64,000 nucleotides of DNA from CAVSUZ01 sp963791885 (GCA_963791885.1 CAWBUL010000006.1:1984001-2048000); one strand, 5' to 3'. Shown: positions 1-7,917, counted from the stretch's first letter. Numbers and translations are program-made. Notes: generated from the sequence alone by a model not told the origin.

Positions 1-225
1 ACGAGCGGGAAGCGCGGCAAAGCCTCGAACTGCGCGGCGGCGGTGGTGCTCGCGTCCGCCAGCTTGGCATGCACCGCATCGCGCTTCGCCTTCGCTTTAG
101 CGTAGGCTGCATCCTTCTCTGCCTGTAGTTGCGCGCGCTTCAGCCGGTCGCGATACCGCTGCTGCTTTTGTGCCGCCGTCAGTGGCCGCCGTCAGTGGCC
201 GCCGACCGATCGGTTCCCGACCCAT
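1..225 (-). pseudogene. MT-A70-like methyltransferase paralogue, N-terminal part, frameshifted
   Basis: The minus-strand start at 225 reads MGREPIGRRPLT, nearly the same opening as the MT-A70 methyltransferase at 6397-7128 (MGRKPIGRKPLT). Two adjacent copies of the 13-mer gccgccgtcagtg (about 174-199) then shift the frame. Removing one copy restores a basic, helical N-terminus (AAQKQQRYRDRLKRAQ and onward) that runs off the window at base 1. Only the N-terminal arm is visible, so the catalytic DPPW motif cannot be checked. Family assignment rests on similarity of the arm to the intact paralogue 6 kb away. Confidence 0.6.
174..199. repeat. 13-bp tandem duplication
   Basis: Two head-to-tail copies of gccgccgtcagtg. 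13 is not a multiple of 3, so the duplication shifts the reading frame of the minus-strand gene starting at 225. Deleting one copy restores the frame. Confidence 0.85.
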
Positions 226-241
226 GTTTCCCGCGCTATAC

Positions 242-261
242 GGTAACGGATTTACGTTACC
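242..261. promoter_or_regulatory. inverted repeat GGTAACG-N6-CGTTACC
   Basis: Perfect 7-bp arms separated by six bases lie between the divergent starts at 225 (minus) and 286 (plus). Position and symmetry suit an operator for either gene; a cruciform of no function is possible. No dedicated regulator is adjacent. Confidence 0.4.
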
Positions 262-285
262 ATAATCGAGGCCTGGGATTAGACC

Positions 286-564
286 ATGCAGACGCGGATC
301 GTCACCGCCCGTGTGCCGAAGCGGATCAGGAAGCCGACGATGACCGGGCCGAAGCTCTCCCGTGTGATCGTTGGCAAGCCGGCGCCGGCGCCGGAAACGC
401 CAGAGGCCCATCAGGCACGTGGTGACGCGGCCGACCGGCTGTGGCGGGAGATGGTCGCCAGCGTGAGCCGAAAAAATCCCCCCGCCTATGAGGCCGGGGG
501 GAAGTGTTGGCCGTTCAGGATGGGAAAAGAACGGGTAACGGTCCCATCCCCGGCCGATCTTTAA
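286..564 (+). CDS. small basic protein, repeat-family copy 1
   Basis: Opens MQTRIVTARVPKR, continues KLSRVIVGKP and PETPEAHQARGDAADRLW, and runs to a stop at 564 (92 aa). Copies of the same reading frame recur at 2741 and 3742, and a headless copy lies at about 1899. The first 60 residues are Arg/Lys-rich and conserved between copies, while the C-terminal tail differs, so the functional part is probably the first 60 residues. A C-rich/G-rich hairpin lies inside the tail at about 476-503. No known domain was recognised; a nucleic-acid-binding role is only suggested by charge. Confidence 0.5.
   Translation: MQTRIVTARVPKRIRKPTMTGPKLSRVIVGKPAPAPETPEAHQARGDAADRLWREMVASVSRKNPPAYEAGGKCWPFRMGKERVTVPSPADL
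476..503 (+). terminator. GC-rich hairpin after the conserved part of repeat copy 1
   Basis: CCCCCCGCCT and AGGCCGGGGGG form an almost perfect stem around a three-base loop. A comparable hairpin sits at the same place in the copy at 2741. There is no clear T-tract, so termination is uncertain. Confidence 0.35.
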
Positions 565-840
565 CTTCGGCGCGGCCCCGCGGTTGTTGCGCTTCTTCAT
601 TTTTGAAGCGGGATGGTCGAACGTCAAAAGTGTTACGCACAAACACCCGGGCAGCGCGGCAATGATGAAAAGGACCACTTCGGTCGGGCGTGCGTGTGCG
701 CTTCGGCGAGGCCCGGCCGCGAGGGGGATAGCCCGAGCAGTGCCGTCATTCCCCTCCCGAGTCAGCCAAATGGCAGTGAGCGGCGTCACGTTCTTCACCG
801 CCTCGGGCGACAAGGCTGATGTCGGCGGCAAACGATCAGT
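565..840. other. no supported gene
   Basis: About 275 bases between repeat copy 1 and the duplicated upstream segment. Frames open on both strands here, but none has a recognisable product or signal sequence. The first 40 bases continue the repeat module shared with 3010-3060. Confidence 0.4.
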
Positions 841-1155
841 AACCTTGAGGGTGGGCGCTGGGCGTGAACAAAACGCAGTGATGAAACCGGCCCAGGGAAT
901 TAATACATCACGAATTATTTGCAGCCGTGGGTTGAACAGAGCCATTCGCTGAAACTGTTAGTTGGAAATAAAACTTTGTACTTCGCGAAACCAGCCCATT
1001 GGTCCCCTCAATGCAACCTTAAGGTGGGCGCTAACCCGGGGAAAGTAAAATAGAATATACACTGCGAAATCATGTGCAGCCGGGGGTTGGACAAAGTCCT
1101 TCACTGAAACTGTCGGCGTGACATTAAAACTTTGGACTTTGCGTGACCAGCCTCT
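841..1155. repeat. direct duplication of a gene-upstream segment
   Basis: The segments at about 841-985 and 1008-1150 are diverged direct repeats. Shared blocks in order: aacctt(g)aggtgggcgct, tgcagccg-gggttg-aca, t(t/c)cactgaaactgt, aaaactttg-actt(c/t)gcg, ccagcc. The second copy lies just upstream of the PEP-CTERM pseudogene at 1226, so the pair probably arose by duplication of that promoter region. Confidence 0.6.
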
Positions 1156-1225
1156 TAACAGAAAACAGGCGCGCTTCGTATGCCCCAAGTCTTTAGCTGC
1201 GAACAAGACGCGTCACGGGGGGACC

Positions 1226-1861
1226 ATGCTCAAATCGCTGTTAATAGGTGGCTTGGCGTTCGCGGCAGTCGCCGGGGTAGGAAGCGCCCGAGCGGGACCA
1301 TGTGCAATGGCGTCATCCTCGGTCTATACGGCGCCCGGATTCTCGTGCACGGTCAGCACACTGACGTTCAGCAGCATCAGCATCAGCCCGAGTACCGACC
1401 GGAGACGGAGTAGTTGGACCGATTACAGTCACGCCAGTCGCGAGCGGCTTATCGTTAACCTTTTCCTCTGCTGCATCCGCTCCCCCGCCTTCGACCGCGG
1501 ACATTGCTTGGCTCTATACGGTTGCATCCACGGTGCCGATCGTGGACGCCAGCCTATTGCTGACGGGAAGTGGTACCGGCGGTGGTACAGTCAGCCTGAG
1601 TGAGACGCTCTCCAACGGCAAGACGCTGACGGCGTCAAGCCCGGGAAGTGCGACCAATTCTGTAACCTTCCCGGGTGTCAGCAGCCTTTCGGTGGCCAAG
1701 GATCTGGCGGATGTTGCCCTCACGCCAGGCAGCTTGGCGGTTTCCTCGGTTATCGTGAATACATTCTCGACGAGCTTCATACCTGAGCCGACGTCGATCG
1801 CGCTGGTTGTGACGGGCCTTATTGGTCTCGGGTTCAGCCGCCGGAGCAAGCGAAACTCGTA
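1226..1861 (+). pseudogene. PEP-CTERM exported protein, frameshifted
   Basis: Starts MLKSLLIGGLAFAAVAGVG, a clear signal peptide ending near ARA. About 55 residues later, near base 1395, the frame is lost. The next frame continues VVGPITVTPVASGLSLTF and ends in a typical PEP-CTERM anchor: IPEPTSIALVVTGLIGLGF followed by RRSKR. A net one-base change around 1390-1405 joins the halves. PEP-CTERM proteins are exported and processed by an exosortase, which is not encoded in this window. An indel error is an alternative to real decay. Confidence 0.75.
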
Positions 1862-1898
1862 ACACCATCGCCCGGACTTGCCGGTGGCCGGCAGCACG

Positions 1899-2045
1899 GC
1901 GGGAAGCTCTCCCGTGTGATCGTCGGCAAGGCAGCCTAGGAGCCGGAAACGCCAGAGGCCCATCAGGCACGTGGCGACGCGGCCGACCGGCTGTGGAAGG
2001 AGAATGATCGCGCGGGTGACCGCCAGGCGGGATCAGCCCGCAGGG
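1899..2045 (+). repeat. headless copy 2 of the small basic ORF repeat
   Basis: Matches 351-480 and 2811-2925 (gaagctctcccgtgtgatcg onward) but lacks the 5' third including the start codon, and has an internal TAG at about 1936. It directly follows the PEP-CTERM pseudogene. A non-coding remnant. Confidence 0.6.
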
Positions 2046-2230
2046 GAGAGGAACAGGCGCGGCAGGTCGGGCAGTAAGGATCGCACCGCTTCTGGATTTG
2101 CACCTCCGTGCGCTTCGGGCAGTCGCCAATCTGCGCGCGGAGCACCTCGCCCATGCCTGCCGCTGGTCCGTGTTCGGCCGAGCGGTGACCTCAAAAGATG
2201 CGTGCGGTGCATATGTATGCTGCGCACCGG
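2035..2230 (-). pseudogene. Cys-rich small protein remnant, copy A
   Basis: One minus-strand frame gives MGEVLRAQIGDCPKR then KRCDPYCP; an adjacent frame gives PDLPRLFL before a stop. These match the copy at 4158-4340 (LAGDCPQRQAHAIQDRC, SPDLLRLP). The family looks like short alphaproteobacterial proteins with a CxxC-type N-terminus, an EHG segment, DCPxR and a C-terminal (F/S)PDLxRL. The frame is broken at least once and the N-terminal half is unrecognisable here. Confidence 0.5.
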
Positions 2231-2317
2231 TGATTAACGGTTGTCCGGTTCAGTGGCTTAGACGAACCGCACGGCAAGGGGGATTGCGCCCGCTCGCCCG
2301 CGAAAGGCACCCCCACG

Positions 2318-2668
2318 ATGAACACGAACCGTTTAGGCTGTCTACTCCCGATGGCCTTGGCAGCCCTACTAGGCGGCTGCGGGGAGCAGGTCCCGATCCC
2401 TCAGCCGATTAGTTATGTCGATATGGTGCGCACTGCCGACAACAAGTCGACGCGTGGCATTGCCGGGTACGATATGGCCGCAGCCAGCTGCAATGATGTG
2501 GCCAGGGACAGGGCCGTGCAGTACGTGCTGCTAGCGTCGCCCATGCTGACCAACGACGTCGACCACGTGAAGATGGGTGCGTTTGTCCAGTGTATGCGCA
2601 GCGTTGGATGGGCAGCGGCCTATTCGGAGGCCGAGGCTGACCAGCTCAAGGCGAGATACACCCTGTAA
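2318..2668 (+). CDS. small lipoprotein
   Basis: 116 aa. The N-terminus MNTNRLGCLLPMALAALLGG is followed by Cys in a lipobox (LLGGC), so the mature protein should be lipid-anchored on the periplasmic side. The remainder is soluble, with two further Cys residues (ASCNDV and VQCMRSVGW) that could pair. The C-terminal part from MRSVGW to the stop resembles small outer-membrane or entry-exclusion-like lipoproteins only in general character. No family recognised. Flanked by repeat copies 2 and 3. Confidence 0.7.
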   Translation: MNTNRLGCLLPMALAALLGGCGEQVPIPQPISYVDMVRTADNKSTRGIAGYDMAAASCNDVARDRAVQYVLLASPMLTNDVDHVKMGAFVQCMRSVGWAAAYSEAEADQLKARYTL

Positions 2669-2740
2669 CTCCCCCCGACTTTTTTCGTGCTTGGCTGGCC
2701 TGGCGCTTACCTGGCCACGAACCCCCTCGGATCAGGCCTG

Positions 2741-3022
2741 ATGCCGACGCGAATTGTAACGGCCCGCGCGCCGAGGCGGCGGAAGCCGACGAAGGCTGGG
2801 CTGAAGCTCTCCCGTGTGATCGTCGGCAAGCCGGCGCCGGCGCCGGAAACGCCAGAGGCCCATCAGGCACGCGGTGACGCGGCCGACCGGCTGTGGCGGG
2901 AGATGGTCGCCAGCGTGAGCCAAAAATCCCCCCGCCCTGGAGGAGGCGAGGGGGGAAGTTTGCGGGTCGAAACACGGAGGCGAAATCGGGAGAGAAGGCC
3001 TCCGTCCGAGACCGATTTTTAG
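2741..3022 (+). CDS. small basic protein, repeat-family copy 3
   Basis: 93 aa. Opens MPTRIVTARAPRRRKPTKAG and continues KLSRVIVGKPAPAPETPEAH, nearly identical to copies at 286 and 3742. The last 30 residues differ from copy 1 because the segment after the conserved block has diverged; a G/C-rich hairpin lies in it near 2930-2955. A tail ending near gcttcggcgcggccc is shared with copy 1, so the duplicated unit is about 300 bp. Function unknown. Confidence 0.5.
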   Translation: MPTRIVTARAPRRRKPTKAGLKLSRVIVGKPAPAPETPEAHQARGDAADRLWREMVASVSQKSPRPGGGEGGSLRVETRRRNRERRPPSETDF

Positions 3023-3155
3023 CTTCGGCGCGGCCCTCGCGGTTGGTGCATTCCTTCATGCTGACTATCGACGTGGTGCAGGACAGCAGGACGACGTCGC
3101 GCAAGACCAACCCGATGGCCCGGACAGGCCGGTGGCCGGTCGGTATATCGCACGC

Positions 3156-3554
3156 ATGAACAAGATCATTGCACTATCACCCGCTCTTGCTCTTGCTGCC
3201 TGCGGCACCTTCAATGCGGTTCCGCCACAGCAATTCACCGTTCAGGGGGCCTATGACCACCTCGGGAGCTGCTTCGCTCGCCAGACCAGGGCAACCGTCC
3301 CTTGGGGCGAGGTCGTCAGCGTCGAGAGCCTAGTCGATCCTGACGTGATGAGCGTCCGAGAAGGTGTGGATGCGCTATGGATGCATGGTCGGGTCTGGCG
3401 TGTGGATTTCGCACGCGATCAGACCCACCCGAACAGCACCGATGTTTCGGTAGCCGGATATTCGGCGCGTCAAAATCGCCTATACCGCGCCAAAATCGAT
3501 CAGGCCTTCGCCGCGTGCGGCATCGCCGAACCTGTTACCCCTTGGAATAGGTAA
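3156..3554 (+). CDS. small lipoprotein
   Basis: 132 aa from ATG 3156, chosen because MNKIIALSPALALAAC is then a compact lipoprotein signal with lipobox LAAC at residues 13-16. An upstream in-frame ATG at 3132 would add eight residues ahead of the signal. The mature protein has a second and third Cys (SCFARQ and FAACG) that may pair. The motif YDHLGSCFARQ is not assigned to a known family. Close neighbours are repeat copies, so it may be mobile-element cargo. Confidence 0.7.
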   Translation: MNKIIALSPALALAACGTFNAVPPQQFTVQGAYDHLGSCFARQTRATVPWGEVVSVESLVDPDVMSVREGVDALWMHGRVWRVDFARDQTHPNSTDVSVAGYSARQNRLYRAKIDQAFAACGIAEPVTPWNR

Positions 3555-3740
3555 TGACCTCCGCATGGTCGGCCGCACCCCCGCTGCTGCAGTGGCGATC
3601 GGGTCGATCTCGCCCTTCGCATCGCGCACCGGATGCAGGTCGAAATGCCGATCCGAAAGTGCGTCTAAATTCACATCGGAGTCGGTGTAGATGGCCCAGC
3701 CGGCAACAGCGCCAATGCCAGCGTCGGCCGCCTGATCTAC
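3555..3740. other. no supported gene
   Basis: Open in several frames, including a minus frame reading AGWAIYTDSDVNLDALSDRH, but without a start, a family match or a conserved end. Possibly a gene fragment. Confidence 0.3.
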
Positions 3741-3741
3741 G

Positions 3742-3897
3742 ATGACGCGGATTGTCACGGCCCGCGCGCCGAAGCGAATCAGGAAGCCGACGAAGACCGG
3801 GCTGAAGCTCTCCCGTGTGATCGTCGGCAAGCCTGTGCCGGAGCCGGAAACGCCAGAGGCCCATCAGGCACGCGGCGACGCAGCCGACCGGCTATAG
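3742..3897 (+). CDS. small basic protein, repeat-family copy 4 (shortened)
   Basis: 51 aa: MTRIVTARAPKRIRKP, KLSRVIVGKP, PETPEAHQARGDAADRL, then TAG replaces the conserved Trp codon (tgg to tag at 3895). The DNA match with the other copies continues past the stop to about 3920, so this copy is prematurely terminated by one substitution. May be a pseudogene. Confidence 0.4.
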   Translation: MTRIVTARAPKRIRKPTKTGLKLSRVIVGKPVPEPETPEAHQARGDAADRL

Positions 3898-4157
3898 CGG
3901 GAGATGGTCGCCAGCGTGACCGCCGTCACACGCTGATTGCAATGATTGCACGGCGCGGAATCGGAGCCATCGAGGTGGAGGTGGCGAAGGCGACACGGCT
4001 CCCGACCATAGGGTGAGGTCACACAAGGCAAAAGAAAGCCGCCGATGACCGCCACCCAGGTTCTGTACCTGCATGCTCACCATCCACTACGCCGCAATCG
4101 GCGCCATCTATCTGCTGATCGGGTTCGCCCATCGCTGATCGCGGCTGTGGGCCCGCG

Positions 4158-4345
4158 TCAGACCGGGGGCAGCCGCAGCAGATCAGGCGAATAGATGTTG
4201 CAGCGGTCCTGGATCGCGTGGGCCTGCCGCTGAGGGCAGTCGCCGGCCAGGCTGGACAGAACCGCCGGCATCCCTGCATCGGCCCCGTGCTGCGCTACCA
4301 GCTTGGCGGTGCTGAGGCGGCCGCGGCGGTCACATCGATGTGGCC
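4158..4345 (-). pseudogene. Cys-rich small protein remnant, copy B
   Basis: Minus strand: HRCDRRGRLSTAKLVAQHG, then GMPAVLSSLAGDCPQR, then IQDRCNIYSPDLLRLP and a stop at 4158. This is the best preserved copy of the family. Upstream the frame fails: VSLGHIDV is read in another frame, and a block present in copy C (HMIEVL) is missing. A 110-bp core is nearly identical to 5595-5710. No functional start. Confidence 0.55.
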
Positions 4346-4485
4346 GAGCGACACGGGGTGACCATCGAAGGTATCTCCCCCTCGCAAGGCCTCCGCCTGG
4401 ACGCTGGCGCCAGGCGGCCTCCAAGTCACTCTGAGGGGGCAATAGGAACGGGGGTCCGGTGCATTAACGCTAGGCAAACCATTTC

Positions 4486-4513
4486 TTGACAAACCTATCT
4501 GGAAGATTGACAT
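4486..4513 (+). promoter_or_regulatory. candidate promoter of the PEP-CTERM gene at 4558
   Basis: TTGACA at 4486-4491 is a perfect -35 hexamer about 70 bases upstream of the start codon. The -10 is poor (gacata or catatc about 17-19 bases on). A good Shine-Dalgarno, ggaggcag, precedes ATG 4558. Confidence 0.35.
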
Positions 4514-4557
4514 ATCGCAAACTCAGCCGACGCGGGCTGCAACCTCTGGAGGCAGAC

Positions 4558-5227
4558 ATGAAAGCCCTTCTTGCCACCACGGCTCTCGCCCTCGGCCTCG
4601 CCACGGCGGCCAATGCCGCGCCCATCCTGAACTTCGGTCAGACCGCGAACGTCAACACGATCACCGCGACCGCGAACGCCTCCGGCACCACGCTCACCGG
4701 CACGGATGTGGCGGTGAACATCACGCAGATCGACAATAGCTTGCCGCTTCCGCCTTCGTTCCCGCACGCTTTCCTCGACCTCAGCGCAACGAGCACGTCG
4801 GCTGGCGCGACTGTCGTCGGCAAGGTGATTGTCGAGCACTTTAGTGGCAGTTTCTCGGTGACGTCGGGACTGGGCGACACCGGCACCAACTATCTTTCGG
4901 GCACGTTTAGCGACGCCGCGATCACCGCAACCGGTGCGAACTCAGGTGGCAATCTTCGCCTCTACGTCACTCTTTACCTCTGATGTGATCACCATCCTGG
5001 GCCTCCCCAGGGCGATCGGCTTCACGCTGACCGATGTGACGCCGGGGGCCAGTGTGGTCTCCGCGCCGGGCACCACCTCGGGCGTGACGCTCGCGGGCTT
5101 CACGGCCTCGGTGACAGGCAACGCGGCGGCGAACAGCTCCTCGGTGCCCGAGCCCGCCGCGCTCGCTCTGTTCGGCGTCGGGTTGCTTGGTCTCGGGCTG
5201 GTCAGCCGGCGTCGGGCGCAGCCATAA
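4558..5227 (+). pseudogene. PEP-CTERM exported protein, frameshifted
   Basis: ATG 4558 follows ggaggcagac. Residues 1-20 (MKALLATTALALGLATAANA) are a signal peptide. A Thr/Ser/Gly-rich beta domain reads through to about 4960, where the frame ends prematurely (LRLYVTLYL, stop 4981). The next frame continues FTSDVITILGLPRAIGFTL and ends in VPEPAALALFGVGLLGLG followed by SRRRAQ, a classic PEP-CTERM sorting signal. One net base between 4935 and 4980 joins them. The conserved block VITxLxLPRxI occurs in other PEP-CTERM proteins as I remember them. Decay or an indel error. Confidence 0.8.
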
Positions 5228-5589
5228 CACCTAACGCCCAGGCTTCGGTGAGGGGTGAATCGTCGGCCACGACGTGTCTTGCCTGACGAAGACGTTGCCT
5301 GCGCTGCGGCTCGCTGGGCTGCGGCTCGCTGGGCTGCGGGAGAGCTGCAGCAGGCGATAGCCCACGAGATGGGACTAAAGCCGGCGTTCCTGTCGGTGGA
5401 GATATCAATCGCTTCCTGCGCACTTACCTGCCCACGTGCCGCTGGTCGCGCGGCGCGAAGCAATTCAGGAAGCTCGCCGTCGCGCTGGCACGCTGCGGCA
5501 GATACGAAACCTCTCTGGTGTGAGTGCTTGGTTCTCCACCAAGCTGTTCTGGTGTGTGCCAAGCCAGTTGGACAGGTTCGCGCAATTTA
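5228..5589. other. no supported gene; contains a short tandem repeat
   Basis: The only clear structure is 2.5 copies of the 15-mer gctgcggctcgctgg at 5303-5339. Frames across it give Ala/Arg-rich repeats with no recognisable product. Confidence 0.4.
5303..5339. repeat. 15-bp tandem repeat, 2.5 copies
   Basis: gctgcggctcgctgg repeated head to tail. Keeps frame if translated (five codons per unit). Confidence 0.8.
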
Positions 5590-5765
5590 ACGGGATCGCG
5601 TGCGCCTGCCGCTGAGGGCAGTCGCCGGCCAGGCTGGACAGAACCGCCGGCATCCCTGCATCGGCCCCGTGCTGCGCCAGCAGCTTGGCGGTGCTGAGGC
5701 GGCCGCGACGGTCGCAGCTGCTGGCGCAGGACCTCGATCATGTGCAGGAGCCGAGCGGGCTGCCG
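5590..5765 (-). pseudogene. Cys-rich small protein remnant, copy C
   Basis: One minus frame reads ARLLHMIEVL, another GMPAVLSSLAGDCPQRQAHAI. The frames switch near 5700. The DNA from 5595 to 5705 is nearly identical to copy B at 4205-4320. After AHAI the sequence departs from the family, so the C-terminal PDLxRL is lost. A broken, truncated copy. Confidence 0.5.
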
Positions 5766-5840
5766 CGTCTCCCTTCTGTTCTGTTCGTTTTGCCGATTCT
5801 GCATTAGCGGGGGCAAATCGAATTGGGAACGGCGCCCCGA

Positions 5841-6176
5841 TCAGTGGGGGTGCGCTTTGACAAATGCCGTTGCAGCCTCAACGATCCGATCAAGCGGGTG
5901 TGCCTGGCAATAGTTGTCGATCCAGGCCGAAACACCGTCTGCATCCACTCCGTTCAAAGGGTTCAATCCGGACCCGCTGCCGGCATACCCGATGCCAGAG
6001 AGAAAGCCCAAAACCCACAACTCAAGATAGAATGCCTGCACCCTAGCGTTGCCGCCGCGGTAGGTAACCCAGGCACCGCAAGATGTATTCGGGAACCCCA
6101 AGACTGTGACTGTCGGCTGGACCTCAGCAGCTCTGGCCGTCAGCATGAGGGCGAGAAGCGCCAGGACTGGTTTCAT
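5841..6176 (-). CDS. small secreted protein (Rap1a/Tai-like in layout)
   Basis: 111 aa. MKPVLALLALMLTARAAEV is a signal peptide. The mature part has one early Cys (NTSCGAWVTYR), a Tyr/Trp-rich helix (YLELWVLGFLSG), an N-P-L-N-G-V-D-A-D segment and a second Cys (WIDNYCQAHP) before a C-terminal helix ending FVKAHPH. The two Cys can form a periplasmic disulfide. The layout recalls the Rap1a/Tai immunity-like family, but this is a guess from general pattern. Stands alone among decayed copies; it is intact and has good coding character. Confidence 0.75.
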   Translation of the reverse strand: MKPVLALLALMLTARAAEVQPTVTVLGFPNTSCGAWVTYRGGNARVQAFYLELWVLGFLSGIGYAGSGSGLNPLNGVDADGVSAWIDNYCQAHPLDRIVEAATAFVKAHPH

Positions 6177-6284
6177 CTGAGTTCCTCAGCCGCGTTTGGC
6201 GTCTAAAGGTGATGCGATAATGCCAGTCGAGCCGCCTCCGCCAATCCGCCGGTCACGGACGCCAAGCTGCGCGCCTATGCCGGG

Positions 6285-6385
6285 CGGTGCTGATGCGGCC
6301 GCGGCGGTCGCAGCGATGACAGAGGACCTCGATCATGCGCAGGTGCGCGGCGACGTGGCCGAGCGACACGGGTGGTCCGCATGGG
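6285..6385 (-). pseudogene. Cys-rich small protein remnant, copy D
   Basis: Minus strand: PVSLGHVAAHLRMIEVLCHRCDRRGRISTA, then the match ends. This is the N-terminal part (with CHRC, a CxxC pair) that copies B and C lost, and together with B it gives the family's full order: GHV, MIEVLCHRCDRRGR, EHG, DCPxR, PDLxRL. No C-terminal half here. Confidence 0.5.
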
Positions 6386-6396
6386 TGCTGCAGGTG

Positions 6397-7128
6397 TCAC
6401 GCGGCCGCGGCCTGATGCACCTCGTTGCCCCAGGCATCCCACCCGTCGCGTTCACGACGTGCGAACATCTCGACCTTCGGCACGTGCGGGTACATCCGCT
6501 CGATCTCGCTGTAGAACACCTCCGGCTTCGCGCTGTGCTTCCCGCGCGGCGCCTCTACCATCCGCGCCTCATCGAGCATTTCGGCAAATGTGACCTGCGG
6601 CGGTTGATCCCCGCGCACGGGTGCTGTCCATCGCGTTCCCCGTGTGCCGATAAGCAATAGTTCCGCTTGATCCTTCATCGACCAGTAGCCGTGACCGCGC
6701 CCTGGCTTCCTCCAGATATACAAAGATTTGTAGGAGAATGCCGAGGCCGCCATGACGCGCAGCCCGTGCTCCAACGTCTGCACCGTGGCCCAGAGGAACA
6801 GCACCGCGTCTGGCGCAGCCGGGACTTTGATCGCCGCGATGGCGTCGGTCGGCAGGGTCTCGTAATGCCGCGACGCATGCCGGTTCTTGCCCTTGTCGCT
6901 GTAGGTTTTGGCATCCCAGGGCGGATCGGCCAGGATGACGCTGTAGAGCTTCCCCAGCCCCGCCAGCTCGGCAGAGGCCCGCCGCGCCACGGCTGTCATC
7001 GCGTCCACTTTGGCATCGTGCCGGGCCTGTCTGGTGGCCCTCTGGTCCGCGAGCTTGCGCTTGCGCCGCCAACGCTGCTGGATCTGCGCCTTGGTCAGCG
7101 GCTTGCGGCCGATTGGCTTGCGTCCCAT
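6397..7128 (-). CDS. MT-A70 family DNA adenine N6-methyltransferase
   Basis: 243 aa. A basic N-terminal arm (residues 1-40, MGRKPIGRKPLTKAQ) is followed by the methyltransferase core. YSVILADPPWD places the DPPW motif at residues 68-71, the catalytic/SAM motif of the MT-A70 family. Later blocks typical of the family: LFLWATVQTLEHGL, YWSMKDQAELLLIGTRG, KPEVFYSEIERMYPHV and the C-terminal WDAWGNEV. Expected to methylate adenine N6 in DNA; such genes are common in phages and plasmids. Start 7128 is preferred because the same residues open the paralogue at 225. A longer frame reaches 7326 without conservation. Confidence 0.9.
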   Translation of the reverse strand: MGRKPIGRKPLTKAQIQQRWRRKRKLADQRATRQARHDAKVDAMTAVARRASAELAGLGKLYSVILADPPWDAKTYSDKGKNRHASRHYETLPTDAIAAIKVPAAPDAVLFLWATVQTLEHGLRVMAASAFSYKSLYIWRKPGRGHGYWSMKDQAELLLIGTRGTRWTAPVRGDQPPQVTFAEMLDEARMVEAPRGKHSAKPEVFYSEIERMYPHVPKVEMFARRERDGWDAWGNEVHQAAAA

Positions 7129-7374
7129 CGAAACATCTACGCGGGGGAGGCTAGTTTTTGTAGATGTTATGCGGCCAGGGACAGGGTTTTTCCCTCGGGT
7201 TTTGGAACCGTGCTTTAGGACCCTTCCTGCAACCCGCGTGTTAGTGATCGTTGGCGGACCGGGCAACAGGATGAAGGGCACGCGGGCGGCGCTGGACGCG
7301 CGGAATTTGCGCCGTCCGGATTGCACTAGAAGACAGGATTATCGGAAGCGAATTTTGCGGATTGGAGCTTATGC

Positions 7375-7917
7375 TTACGACGTGCGCCCCCAGGCCTGCG
7401 CGTCGATCTTCCACACGTCGCCGTGCTTTGAAAACGTATATGCGAGGGTGCCGGTCCGAGCGACGGTTTGGCCCTTAATGGTTACCTTGAGCGTCCCCGC
7501 TGTTACGGCATACGCATCGGAACCCTCCACGTTCCAGAATCCCATTTCGTATGATAGATGCTCGTACGTGACCCCAAGGTCCTCACGCCACTTTTTGACG
7601 TCAGCCAGCCAATTGGCCGGAGCATTCGGGTTCAACCAGCGATAAGGTGCGATTCCATCAATGATGATGGCGGTGTCCCCAAAAACACCGAGGAAAAGCT
7701 CGATATTCTGGGTGTTAAAACCGTTGACATGACTGTCGATAAGGGTCTGGATTTCTCTCGGGGGATTGCCTGCCATGGTCTCTCTCGATAGTTGAGGTGA
7801 TTCGCCAATCGCTCGCCGTGATGCAAGCGCGCCGGAGGCGAAAACAAACCCGGCGAGGCCCTTCGCGACTGAGCGTCGTCCGCGTTTCTCTTCGTGGGAT
7901 CGTGTGTCTCCAATCAT
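7375..7917 (-). CDS. SnoaL/NTF2-like protein with possible Tat signal
   Basis: 180 aa from ATG 7917. The N-terminus carries an RGRRSVAKGLAGFVFASGAL stretch that could be a Tat-type signal. From MAGNPPREIQTL onward the protein is a cone-fold NTF2-like domain: an initial helix (LIDSHVNGFNTQNIELFLGV), then FGDTAIIIDG, and C-terminal strands ending GDVWKIDAQAWG. A shorter start at 7776 would give a cytoplasmic 133-aa protein; which is used is undecided. Family function is varied (isomerases, binding proteins, stress proteins). No operon partner. Confidence 0.7.
   Translation of the reverse strand: MIGDTRSHEEKRGRRSVAKGLAGFVFASGALASRRAIGESPQLSRETMAGNPPREIQTLIDSHVNGFNTQNIELFLGVFGDTAIIIDGIAPYRWLNPNAPANWLADVKKWREDLGVTYEHLSYEMGFWNVEGSDAYAVTAGTLKVTIKGQTVARTGTLAYTFSKHGDVWKIDAQAWGRTS

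Noticed and set aside
4074..4139. 21-aa hydrophobic ORF MLTIHYAAIGAIYLLIGFAH
   Set aside because: Plausible small membrane peptide but without ribosome binding site or conserved context inside a repeat mosaic.
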